Assembly: GCA_963732695.1 (NCBI GenBank)
Contig: CAVTAP010000016.1
Span: 124,001 to 188,000, forward strand
From: CADEDH01 sp963732695
Lineage (GTDB): Bacteria; Actinomycetota; Acidimicrobiia; Acidimicrobiales; SZUA-35
Length of the DNA: 64,000 nucleotides
Direction of reading: 5' to 3'
Positions 41,975 through 50,379 of the stretch are shown in pieces; within the stretch, counting starts at the first letter, position 1, and each line of letters starts with the position of its first letter. Both the position numbers and the translations under genes were made by a program. The notes under the pieces were generated by a model. It was not told the DNA's origin and made no database searches. It was given only the letters and a program-made list of their open reading frames with translations.

Positions 41975-42221
41975 CACCGACGAACGACGGCGCTTCGACG
42001 AGCTGACGGCCGAGATCCATGGCCGACCGCTCGGTCAGCGGTTGAAGATCGGCTTCCTGGTGATGGTGGCCCTCGCCGTGCTCACTCTCATCGAGTACGC
42101 CATCGCCGTGGAGGTGGAGCATCCGCTCCTCCCGCTGCTGCCGTTCGCCGCCATCAAGTTCGTCCTCATCCTGGAGTACTTCATGCACTTCTCCGCCGTG
42201 CTCGGCAGGGGCGACCACTGA
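41967..42221 (+). CDS. Cytochrome c oxidase subunit IV-like protein
   Basis: An 84-residue membrane protein with two helices (about residues 28-46 and 54-74). V-L-I-L-E-Y-F-M-H-F matches the prokaryotic subunit IV/CyoD-like family, where a similar M-H-F ends the second helix. It probably stabilises the CuB site region during assembly. The ATG overlaps the end of ctaD by eight bases, and its last base is the first base of ctaE's start. Confidence 0.8.
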   Translation: MADTDERRRFDELTAEIHGRPLGQRLKIGFLVMVALAVLTLIEYAIAVEVEHPLLPLLPFAAIKFVLILEYFMHFSAVLGRGDH

Positions 42222-42796
42222 TGGCCGCCGTGACCATGGAGGCCGCCCACAGCCGGGCCGAGCTCCTGCACCAGCCGAGGTCGAACAAGCTCGGCCTCTG
42301 GATCTTCATGGCCTCCGAGACCTTCCTGTTCTCGGCCCTCATCTCGGCCCGCTTCATCACCTCCGGCGTGCAGAAGCCCGAGGACCTGAACCAGGCGCTG
42401 GCGTTCGGCCTCACCTGCGTGCTGCTCGTGTCGAGCATCAGCGCCTATCTGGCCGAGGCGTTCATCGCCACCGGGCACCGGCGGGCGTTCCTGGCCGCCA
42501 CCCGGGTCACGATCGTCTTCGGTCTGATCTTCATCGGCGGCGTGATGTTCGAGTGGCGGGAAGCGCTGCACAACTTCCCGCCGGGCACGATCTACGGCAC
42601 CGCCTTCTTCTCCCTGATCGGCCTGCACGCCTTCCATGTGCTCACCGGCGTGCTGGGCCTGGCCGTGGTGCTCAACCTCGGCGCCATCGGCCACTTCGGG
42701 CCGGCCAACTCCTGGCCCGTCGAGGGCGTGGTGAAGTACTGGCACTTCGTCGACCTCATGTGGGTCATCATCTACCCCGCCCTCTACCTGTTCTGA
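42221..42796 (+). CDS. ctaE: Cytochrome c oxidase subunit III
   Basis: A 191-residue subunit with five membrane helices, the short form found in many bacteria. L-G-L-W-I-F-M-A-S-E-T-F-L-F at the first helix and L-H-A-F-H-V-L-T-G, then Y-W-H-F-V-D-L-M-W at the end are diagnostic. It supports proton uptake and stability of subunit I. Overlaps the stop of the subunit IV gene. Confidence 0.93.
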   Translation: MAAVTMEAAHSRAELLHQPRSNKLGLWIFMASETFLFSALISARFITSGVQKPEDLNQALAFGLTCVLLVSSISAYLAEAFIATGHRRAFLAATRVTIVFGLIFIGGVMFEWREALHNFPPGTIYGTAFFSLIGLHAFHVLTGVLGLAVVLNLGAIGHFGPANSWPVEGVVKYWHFVDLMWVIIYPALYLF

Positions 42797-42800
42797 CGCC

Positions 42801-43406
42801 GTGGACACCCGGTACATCGATCCGTCAGCCCCGGGTGGGGGCCACGAAACCTCCGGATCGCGCCGGCGGTGGCCGAGGGGCATTCGCCTGGCCGGCTTCC
42901 TGCTCGTCACCACCGCCGGCGTGTGGGTTCTGTGTGCCCTGTCACTGATCATCTACGTCCCGGGCGCCCGCGCCCCCCAACAGCACATCCTGCGGATCCC
43001 CGCCGGTACCAGCGAACGGATAGCGGCCGGCGAGAACCCGCTCGACATCCCCGTCACCTGGAGCTTCGTGGCGGGCGACACCCTCAAGCTCGTGAACGAC
43101 GACCAGGTCGACCACCTGATCGGCTCCTACAAGGCACCGGCCCACGCCTCGGCCGAGTACACCATGCGCACCCAGGTCCGGGTGAACATGTTCTGCTCGC
43201 TCCACCCGGCGGGCGCCATCGTCCTCAACGTGGAGGAACGGGGCTTCAACTGGCGGATGGCGACCCTCCCCACCATCGTCTTCGGCCCCTCCGTGGGGCT
43301 GGTGCTCTATGTCGTCCATCGGGTGCTCCGACAGCTCGATACGACTGCCGACACCGACCCTGATCCCCTGGCCCGTGCGGGCCGCACCCCCACCCCCGTT
43401 CCCTAG
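42801..43406 (+). CDS. Membrane-anchored cupredoxin-like protein
   Basis: A 201-residue protein not known to me as a standard oxidase subunit. There is an N-terminal basic segment, one membrane helix (about 28-50), an extracytoplasmic domain and a second membrane helix near residues 155-175. The domain has cupredoxin features: V-D-H-L-I-G-S and M-F-C-S-L-H give a His and a Cys-x2-His pair, but the usual Met ligand position reads Ile. It could carry copper to the oxidase or be an inactive relative. GTG start, four bases after ctaE, so it is part of the oxidase operon. Confidence 0.6.
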   Translation: MDTRYIDPSAPGGGHETSGSRRRWPRGIRLAGFLLVTTAGVWVLCALSLIIYVPGARAPQQHILRIPAGTSERIAAGENPLDIPVTWSFVAGDTLKLVNDDQVDHLIGSYKAPAHASAEYTMRTQVRVNMFCSLHPAGAIVLNVEERGFNWRMATLPTIVFGPSVGLVLYVVHRVLRQLDTTADTDPDPLARAGRTPTPVP

Positions 43407-43416
43407 GAGCGTCGCC

Positions 43417-43935
43417 ATGACGGACACCGACACGCTCGACACCGAGATCGAGATCGAGAGCCCCGCCGGCGAGCCGGCGCCGGAGGCGCCGCCCGGTGGA
43501 GCCGGCGCCGCCCCCGGCGTGGGCCGGGCACTCGACGGCGAGTCCTTCTGGTCGGGGCTGAAGGACGGCGCTCTCATCCTGGTGGCCGTGTTCCTCGGGG
43601 TGGTGGGCATCGGCTACAAGGCCCACCAGAGCTCAGCCGGAGCCGGGGCGGCGACGAACGGCACGATCGCCGTCACGCTCAAGGAGTTCGCCATCGAGGG
43701 CAACTTCAATGCGCCGCCCGGCGATGTGACGTTCAACGTCAACAACGGGGGCACGCTGGTGCACGACATCGTGGTCACCGGCCTGGGCAAGACCGCCCCG
43801 ATCAACGCCGGAGGCACCGACACCCTGGTGCTCCCGAAGCTGGCCCCCGGCACCTACGAGATCTTCTGTGATCTCCCCGGCCACAAGGCCAGCGGCATGG
43901 TGACGACGTTGAAGGTGGCGTACCCGGCGTCCTAG
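43417..43935 (+). CDS. Membrane-anchored type-1 cupredoxin
   Basis: A 172-residue protein. An acidic, Pro-rich cytoplasmic N-terminus of about 45 residues precedes one membrane helix (about 50-68), then a plastocyanin-like domain with blue-copper ligands: His in L-V-H-D-I-V-V and C-D-L-P-G-H-K-A-S-G-M (Cys, His, Met). It could donate electrons to the CuA site or pass copper on. AGGAG lies seven bases before the ATG. Last gene of the oxidase operon; its TAG overlaps tail to tail with the stop of the monooxygenase on the other strand. Confidence 0.8.
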   Translation: MTDTDTLDTEIEIESPAGEPAPEAPPGGAGAAPGVGRALDGESFWSGLKDGALILVAVFLGVVGIGYKAHQSSAGAGAATNGTIAVTLKEFAIEGNFNAPPGDVTFNVNNGGTLVHDIVVTGLGKTAPINAGGTDTLVLPKLAPGTYEIFCDLPGHKASGMVTTLKVAYPAS

Positions 43936-45579
43936 CTGAGCACGAAACCCTCGTAGCCGTTGGCCACCACCTTCTCGCAGTGGTTGCGGTAGGTGCTCAT
44001 GCCGCCGCAGTAGGGCATGAACACCCGGGGCTTGCCCGGGATGTTGGCCCCCAGGTACCACGAGTTGGCGTGCATGAACATCGTGGGTTGGGCCAGCTCG
44101 TTCACGTGCTCGACCCACGCCGCTTCGGCCTCGGGCTCAGCCTCGATCAGCTCCAGGCCCTGCGCCTGCAGGTGATCGACGATGCCGGCCACCAGCTCGC
44201 AGTGCTGCTCGATGGCCACCGGCATGTTGGTCAGCACCGAGGGCGAGCCGGGCCCGGTGATCATGAACAGGTTGGGGAACCCCGCCACCGACAGCCCCAG
44301 ATAGGTGAGCGGGCCGGCCGCCCACTTGTCGCGCAGCCGCTCCCCTCCCCGACCCCGGATGTCGATCCGGTTGAACGAGCCGGTCATGGCGTCGAAGCCG
44401 GTGGCATACACGATCACGTCGGCCTCGATGAGCCCGTCGCTGGTACGAATCCCGGTCTCGGTGATCTCCTCGATGGGTGAGCGTGTTCAGGTCGACCAGG
44501 GTCACGTTGGGCCGGTTGTAGGTCTCGAAGTAGTCGGTGTCGATCAGGGTGCGCTTGGACCCGAACGGGTGGTCCCGGGGCGTCAACCGCTCGGCCACCT
44601 CGGGGTCGTGCACGGTCTGGCGGATCTTGGACCGGATGAACTCGGCCGCCGTCTCGCTGGCATCGAGGTTGGTGCGCAGGTCCGAGAACGAGCCGAAGAT
44701 GAACTTGAACCCACCCTGGGCCCACGTCTCTTCGTAGATGGCCTGCCGCTCCTCCTCGCTGACGCCGAGGGCGCTGCGGTCGGTCACGTCGTAGGGGAAG
44801 CCGCCCATCGAGTGGCGGGCCTTGTCGAAGATGGCGTCGTAGTCCTGCTTGATGCCGTCGAGCACCGAGGTGTCCACCGTGGCGTGACGGGCCGGGATCA
44901 TGTACTGGGGGGTGCGCTGCAGCACCGTGAGGTGCTCGCACTGGCGGGCGATGACGGGAATCGACTGGACCCCGCTCGATCCGGTGCCCACCACGACCAC
45001 CCGCTTGCCGGCGAAGTCGACGCCCTCGTGGGGCCACGACCCCGTGTGGTAGGCCTCGCCCTGGAACCGGTCGCGACCGGGGAAGTCGGGGATCTGGCCG
45101 CTCGACAGGCAGCCGATCCCGGTGATCAGCCAGCGGCAGCGCAGGCGGTCGCCCCGGTCGGTGGTGACGTCCCACCGGTTGGCCGCCTCGTCGAAGTGGG
45201 CCGACATGACGCGGGTACCGAACTGGATGTTGCGCCGCAGGTCGAACCGGTCGGCCACGTGGGTGAGATAGCGGAGGATCTCCGGCTGCTCGGGGTACTT
45301 GCCGCTCCAGTTCCAGTCCTGCATCAGGTCGCGGTCGAAGGCGAAGCAGTACATGTAGCTCTCGGAGTCGCAGCGGGCACCGGGGTACCGGTTCCAGTAC
45401 CAGGTGCCCCCCACCTCGTCGCCGGCCTCGATCACCTGCACGTCGAGACCCATGGTGTCGCGCAGCCGCCAGTTGAGGTACAGGCCCGAGAAGCCGGCAC
45501 CGATCACCACGGCGTCGACCTGGCGCACCTCGCCTCCCGGCTCGGCCGTCGCCGCATCGGTGTCGGATGTGATGGCCAT
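43932..45579 (-). pseudogene. Baeyer-Villiger-type flavin monooxygenase, one frameshift
   Basis: Nearly full length. The first 440 codons have the FAD-binding V-I-G-A-G-F-S-G, the BVMO fingerprint F-Q-G-E-A-Y-H-T-G-S-W-P and the NADPH-binding V-V-G-T-G-S-S-G. Near 44480 the frame changes: N-V-T-L-V-D-L-N-T is followed by nonsense, while another frame gives V-I-V-Y-A-T-G-F-D-A and an intact C-terminus. An insertion of one base, or four, would explain it. If real, the enzyme loses its C-terminal third. Related to the remnant at 23598. A sequencing error cannot be excluded, since the rest is so well kept. Confidence 0.8.
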
Positions 45580-45619
45580 GGTCTCGTCCCCTTCCGCCCG
45601 GCGCCCGTCCGGTCAAGGT

Positions 45620-45661
45620 GTCCCCTTCGGGGACCTCGAGTTTCGCCTGCGGCGAAACATC
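45620..45661 (+). repeat. Single double-hairpin repeat unit
   Basis: GTCCCC-TTC-GGGGAC, then CTCGAG, then TTTCGCC-TGC-GGCGAAA, then CATC. This has the same plan as the 45-bp units at 48830-49009, but several stem bases differ on both sides so pairing is kept. It lies between the monooxygenase start and the end of the methyltransferase gene. Confidence 0.85.
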
Positions 45662-45758
45662 TAGCGGCGCCCGCTCGATGCGGCCGAGCGTACGACACGG
45701 TCCCGGGACCGGGCGATTCCGCGTCAGCGGGGGCGGGTGCGGTGCCAGGAGGAGTGAG

Positions 45759-46562
45759 CTAGGAGGAAGGCGCGGCGACGGTGGCGGTGGCGCAGCGGGC
45801 GACGGCCTGGAGGGTGAACGAACCGTCCGGTGCCCTCAACCGCCCCACCAACTCCTGGCGGACCTGCTGGCGCACGTCGTCGGGTTGGGACACCAGCCAG
45901 GCCCCGGCCGGGCCGATCCCCTGCCCGAAGCCGGCCCACAGGTCGTCGAACCCGGTGTAGGTCTCGGCCACCACGAGGGTGCTCTCCTTCACGTCGGTCA
46001 GTCCGGCCTGCTCGAACAGCTCGGCGATCTCGCCCGGCCGGCCGAAGCGCAGGGTGCGGGCCTCGTCGGGTGCGGACGGGTCGACGGCCAGCGCGGCGTC
46101 CCAGAACAGGCGCAACATGGCCATACCGTCCTCGAAGTCCCACACGCAGGCGGCCACGGTGCCACCGGGACGGACGACGCGGGCCATCTCCCGGGCCGCC
46201 GACTCGGGCTGGGCCACGAAGTGGAGCACGAGTTGGGCCAGGGCCACGTCGACGCTGGCGTCGTCGACACCGGTGGCTTCGGCCGTGCCGCGACGGACGA
46301 CCACGCCGGGATGGCGGGCGGCGCAGTCGGCCACGAACGGCTCCGACGGGTCGATCGCCGTGACCGAGGCCGGGCCCAGGCGGGCCACCAGCTCACCGGT
46401 CAGGGCACCGGGCCCACAGCCGACGTCGAGCGCCCGCTGGCCTCGTGTCACCGCTGCGGCGTCGGCGAACAGCGGCGCCAGGCGGCGGGAGTAGCGACCC
46501 ATGAACGAGTCGTAGGCCGCCCCCGACGCCTGAAAGGTACGTGCTCCCTCAGAGGAATTCAT
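45759..46562 (-). CDS. Class I SAM-dependent methyltransferase
   Basis: A 267-residue protein. Motif I is L-D-V-G-C-G-P-G (residues 45-52), V-T-A-I-D-P-S is the acidic loop, and V-V-R-P-G-G-T-V-A-A marks motif III. It belongs to the Methyltransf_11-type group. Substrate is unknown. Its promoter must lie in the 276 bases shared with the DUF1996 gene, which is divergent. Confidence 0.88.
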   Translation of the reverse strand: MNSSEGARTFQASGAAYDSFMGRYSRRLAPLFADAAAVTRGQRALDVGCGPGALTGELVARLGPASVTAIDPSEPFVADCAARHPGVVVRRGTAEATGVDDASVDVALAQLVLHFVAQPESAAREMARVVRPGGTVAACVWDFEDGMAMLRLFWDAALAVDPSAPDEARTLRFGRPGEIAELFEQAGLTDVKESTLVVAETYTGFDDLWAGFGQGIGPAGAWLVSQPDDVRQQVRQELVGRLRAPDGSFTLQAVARCATATVAAPSS

Positions 46563-46838
46563 CGACTCGTGACACTACCCGGCAGCCGTCCCCCGAAACC
46601 CCGGTTGTCGCCCGCAGCGGCCCGTCAACGCCACGCGATCCCTGGTCACAGACCCTTTTGAATGGGTATCATTGCTTATCGAGCACCCACTCGTTAGGTT
46701 GTCCGGGGCAGAACGACGGGGTGCGGCCGTGTGATCGGGCGCACCGGGTTCCGTAGCAGTGGACCGCGGCGCAGGCGCACCAGCAGTCCGGATTCCGACA
46801 GTTGGCGTGCGGCGGAACGTGGAATCGAGAGGTGTGAC

Positions 46839-48836
46839 GTGCCCTCAAACGGGAGTAGTTCATCGCGGTCGGGTCACCCCGGCGTACCGAGCCACGATCT
46901 CCTGCTCGACGACCCGCTCAACCGGCTCGAGTGGGAGGCGCCGGGGATCGCCGACGACGAGATGCCATGGCAGGCCGGCTCGCTGGTGGGCGCAGGCGAC
47001 GTCGAGATCTTCGGCCGGCCGCCCCGCTGGCGGCGCATCGGCCCCCGCGGTGTGGCCGCCATCGTGGGCACCGTGATGCTGGCCGGGCTGGCGGGGCTGC
47101 AAATCACCGGCAACCTGCCGGGAGGCGGCGACACCGCCGAACCGGCGGCCACGGCAGACCCCACCGCCACCGCCGGCGTGCTCCCATCCCCCACGACCGC
47201 GGCACCGACCACCGCTGCCCCGACCACTGCAACACCGGCGACCCTGGCGCCGACCACCGCTGCCCCGGCGACCACGGTCCCGTCGACCACGGTGTTGGCC
47301 ACGCCGCCGTCCACCCGTCCGGCTGCCGTGCAGCCCCCCACCACCATCCGGCCCACCACACAGGCGACCGCCGTGCCCACCACGGTGTCTCCCCCGCCGT
47401 CGACCGGCGTACCGGCCAGCACCGCCGCCCCGGCCAACCCGGCCGCCGCCGCCGTCCAGTCCTCCACCCCTGCCGCCTCAACCCCCGGGTCCTCCACCAC
47501 CGTCCAGCCCCAGACGGCCGCCACGCCGTCGACCCAGGGTCGGGCCGCCCCCCTGCTGCCCGTCGCCGGGCCGGTGAACGGACAGCCGGAGACCGGACAG
47601 CCGGAGGCCGGACAGCCGGCAGCGGCCGCCGCTGCCACACCCGGTGCCGACACCGCGACGGCGGCGCCGGCCGACACGGCGACCGCAGCTGATACAGCCA
47701 CCCCGTCCGATACCGCCACACCGGCCGGCACCACCGACCCGGGGACCACCGGGGCGATCAACTCCCCGTCGGGTCAGCCGATCCACGCCACGGCCAACAC
47801 CAACGTCGGCGCCGGTACCACCAACAACTCGTCGACCCCGGCCAACGTATTCGAGCCGCTGCGCAACAACCAGGCCAAGTTCAGCCAGTTCGCCGGTGTG
47901 CCGTCGAGCCAGCTCGACATGGGGGCCCTCACCGTGGCCACCGACCGGCCCGACAATGGCGCCCAGGACGTTGAAGGCCAGTTCCGGATCCTGTGTGAGT
48001 ACTCCCACCTCAGCTACGACGATCCCATCGTCTTCCCCGGTCAGCCCGGCCGTTCCCACCTCCACATGTTCTTCGGGAACACCAACACCGATGCCTTCAC
48101 CACCACCGACTCGCTGGTCAACTCCGGCGGTGGCACCTGCAACGGTTTCGAGCTCAACCGCAGCGCCTACTGGTTCCCGGCCATGCTCAAGGGCGAGGAG
48201 GCGGTGATCGCGCCCCACTCGATCGTCGTCTACTACAAGACCAAGAATCCCGGGAACGCCGTGGCCCCGCCCCAGGGCCTCAAGCTGGTGGCGGGCAACC
48301 CCCGGGCCGAGACGTTCGAACCATCGCAGCGCCTGCACTGGTCGTGCGGGCCCAGCGGCGGCGAGTACAACGTCAGCAACCACATCCCGAACTGCGGTAC
48401 CGATTTCGTCAACGCCGTGCTCCAGTTCCCCAACTGCTGGGACGGCACCAACCTCGACTCGGCCGACCACGCGAGCCACGTCACCTTCGCCTTGGATGAT
48501 CTGGGCTCGTGCCCGGCCAGCCACCCGACGCCCATCCCCCAGATCAGCATCCTGTTGTACTGGCAGGGCACGGGGTCAGTGGACGGGTGGCACCTCTCGT
48601 CGGACAACTACAACGGCTTCAACACGGGGCCCGGATCCACCCTCCACGCCGACTGGTTCGGCGGCTGGAACGAGCAGGCCATGCAGACGTGGATGAACGG
48701 TTGCATCAAGGCCGTCCGGAACTGCTCCGGTGGTCAGACCGGCACCGACCGCGTCCTGGCCCCGGTCAACGGCATGCAGATCTTCGAGGGCGATCCGGTG
48801 CTCCCCCTTCCCACCGGCAGCTACCAGATGGGGTGA
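46839..48836 (+). CDS. Membrane-anchored surface protein with DUF1996 domain
   Basis: About 665 residues. An N-terminal cytoplasmic segment of about 70 residues is followed by one membrane helix (V-A-A-I-V-G-T-V-M-L-A-G-L-A-G), a Thr/Pro/Ala-rich stalk of about 230 residues (probable glycosylation region), and a C-terminal DUF1996 domain (C-E-Y-S-H-L-S-Y-D-D-P, R-S-H-L-H-M-F-F-G-N, through D-G-W-H-L-S-S-D). DUF1996 is known from fungal and actinobacterial secreted proteins without a proven role. GAGAGG precedes the GTG at 46839 by six bases; an upstream GTG at 46731 is possible. The stop lies inside the first 45-bp repeat unit. Confidence 0.8.
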   Translation: MPSNGSSSSRSGHPGVPSHDLLLDDPLNRLEWEAPGIADDEMPWQAGSLVGAGDVEIFGRPPRWRRIGPRGVAAIVGTVMLAGLAGLQITGNLPGGGDTAEPAATADPTATAGVLPSPTTAAPTTAAPTTATPATLAPTTAAPATTVPSTTVLATPPSTRPAAVQPPTTIRPTTQATAVPTTVSPPPSTGVPASTAAPANPAAAAVQSSTPAASTPGSSTTVQPQTAATPSTQGRAAPLLPVAGPVNGQPETGQPEAGQPAAAAAATPGADTATAAPADTATAADTATPSDTATPAGTTDPGTTGAINSPSGQPIHATANTNVGAGTTNNSSTPANVFEPLRNNQAKFSQFAGVPSSQLDMGALTVATDRPDNGAQDVEGQFRILCEYSHLSYDDPIVFPGQPGRSHLHMFFGNTNTDAFTTTDSLVNSGGGTCNGFELNRSAYWFPAMLKGEEAVIAPHSIVVYYKTKNPGNAVAPPQGLKLVAGNPRAETFEPSQRLHWSCGPSGGEYNVSNHIPNCGTDFVNAVLQFPNCWDGTNLDSADHASHVTFALDDLGSCPASHPTPIPQISILLYWQGTGSVDGWHLSSDNYNGFNTGPGSTLHADWFGGWNEQAMQTWMNGCIKAVRNCSGGQTGTDRVLAPVNGMQIFEGDPVLPLPTGSYQMG

Positions 48837-49009
48837 ACCCTACGGGTTCCTCGAGTTCGCCTTCGGCGAACATCGGGGTGAACCCTACGGGTTCCTCGAG
48901 TTCGCCTTCGGCGAACATCGGGGTGAACCCTACGGGTTCCTCGAGTTCGCCTTCGGCGAACATCGGGGTGAACCCTACGGGTTCCTCGAGTTCGCCTTCG
49001 GCGAACATC
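48830..49009 (+). repeat. Four perfect 45-bp double-hairpin tandem repeats
   Basis: Units at 48830-48874, 48875-48919, 48920-48964 and 48965-49009 are identical. Each holds GAACCC-TAC-GGGTTC and GTTCGCC-TTC-GGCGAAC hairpins around a CTCGAG palindrome. The first unit contains the stop of the DUF1996 gene; the last ends 34 bases before the CoA-transferase start. Confidence 0.97.
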
Positions 49010-49043
49010 GTGTGACACCAGGGCCGGCATCTAGCCTTTCGGG

Positions 49044-50258
49044 ATGCTCAGCGGCGTCCGTGTGCTCGACTTCACCCAGTACCTGTCCGGCCCGTCGGCC
49101 ACCCGGCTCCTGGCCGCCATGGGCGCCGACGTGATCAAGGTGGAGTTCGGGCCCACGGGCGACCAGAGCCGTCAGCTCCCCCAGGTGGTCGGCGGCCGCT
49201 CCGCCTACTACGTGCAGCAGAACCGGGGGAAGCGCAGCGTGGCCGTCGACCAGCACCATCCCGAGGCCCTCCGCCTGCTGCAGGAGCTGGCCGGCCGGTG
49301 CGACGTGGTGGCCGAGAACTTCGGGCCCGGCGTGCTCGACCGCCGGGGCCTGGGTTACACCGAGCTGAGCGCCTCCCATCCCGGCCTCATCTACGCTTCG
49401 GTCACCGCCTTCGGCAAGACGGGCCCGCTGGCCCACCTCCCCGGCTACGACCTGATCGGCCAGGCCGTCGGCGGCATGATGCACCTCACCGGCGAGCCCG
49501 ACCAGCCGCCCATGTACACCGGCTCCCCCATCGCCGACGTGAGCGCCGGCCTCACCCTGTTCGCCGCCATCGGCCATGCGCTCTACCACCGGGAGCGCAC
49601 GGGGCGGGGCCAGCAGATCGACGTGTCGCTGATCGACCCCATCTTCCACATGCACTCGATCGCGGTGCAGGGCTGGAGCGCCACCGACGGCCAGTGGCGC
49701 CAGGAACGGGCCGGCCGCCACTTCGACGCCGTGGTGCCGTCGGGCACCTTCCGCAGCCCCGAGGGCTGGGTGGTGATCCAGGTCCTCGACCTCCAGTGGC
49801 CCCGCTTCACCCAGGCCATCGGCCGGCCGGAATGGGCCACCGACCCGGCCTACGCCACCGCCCCCGCCCGCCGGGAGCGCCAGGGGGAGATCCTGGCCGT
49901 GGTGGAGGCGTGGAGCGCCAGCTTCGCCTCCGATGCCGCCCTGCTGGCCGTGCTCGACGAGCACCGCATCGCCGCCGCCCCCGTGCTCGACCCGGTTCAG
50001 GCCATCGACCACCCCTATTTCACCCAGCGACCGATGGTGAAGCAGGTGCCCGACCCGGTGCTGGGCCTGCTCGACGTACCGGGCTTCCCCATCCGCTTCG
50101 GTGAGCGTCCCGAGCCCGACCTGGACCCGCCAGCCCCCTTCGCCGGCGAGCACAACCGCGCCGTGCTCGGTGAGTTGCTCGGGCTGGGCGCCGACGAGGT
50201 GGCGGCGCTGGAAGCAGCCGGAGCCCTGTGGCGGGAGGAGCGCCCGGAGCCGGCCTGA
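49044..50258 (+). CDS. Family III CoA-transferase (CaiB/BaiF), second copy
   Basis: A 404-residue enzyme. V-L-D-F-T-Q-Y-L-S-G-P-S, V-Q-Q-N-R-G-K-R-S, V-A-E-N-F-G-P-G-V and Y-H-R-E-R-T-G-R-G-Q match the paralogue at 22355. The catalytic Asp is residue 165 in I-A-D-V-S-A-G. The acyl substrate is unknown. The array of hairpin repeats ends just before the start codon, so transcription here depends on read-through or on a promoter in the last unit. Confidence 0.9.
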   Translation: MLSGVRVLDFTQYLSGPSATRLLAAMGADVIKVEFGPTGDQSRQLPQVVGGRSAYYVQQNRGKRSVAVDQHHPEALRLLQELAGRCDVVAENFGPGVLDRRGLGYTELSASHPGLIYASVTAFGKTGPLAHLPGYDLIGQAVGGMMHLTGEPDQPPMYTGSPIADVSAGLTLFAAIGHALYHRERTGRGQQIDVSLIDPIFHMHSIAVQGWSATDGQWRQERAGRHFDAVVPSGTFRSPEGWVVIQVLDLQWPRFTQAIGRPEWATDPAYATAPARRERQGEILAVVEAWSASFASDAALLAVLDEHRIAAAPVLDPVQAIDHPYFTQRPMVKQVPDPVLGLLDVPGFPIRFGERPEPDLDPPAPFAGEHNRAVLGELLGLGADEVAALEAAGALWREERPEPA

Positions 50259-50379
50259 GGCCGGTCCGGGGCGGTCCGGAGGCGGTGGCATCTGGCACTC
50301 AGGCCGGGATGAGCTGAGTCCGATACTGTGATGGTCCCCTCGACGGTCGCTAGCCCGCCGGACGGAACGAGGAGCGCCG

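Noticed and set aside
39284..41977. Minus-strand open frame of about 897 codons
   Set aside because: It is antisense to the cytochrome oxidase genes, whose copper and heme ligands are clear. The frame is His/Gly/Glu-rich, as expected from the complement of GC-rich coding DNA.
48830..49009. CRISPR array
   Set aside because: Units follow each other without spacers, and there are no cas genes in the window.
48509..49015. Plus-strand frame with a 15-residue repeat V-N-P-T-G-S-S-S-S-P-S-A-N-I-G
   Set aside because: It is a reading of the 45-bp DNA repeat, whose length is a multiple of three, in a frame different from the DUF1996 gene. The gene itself stops at 48836.
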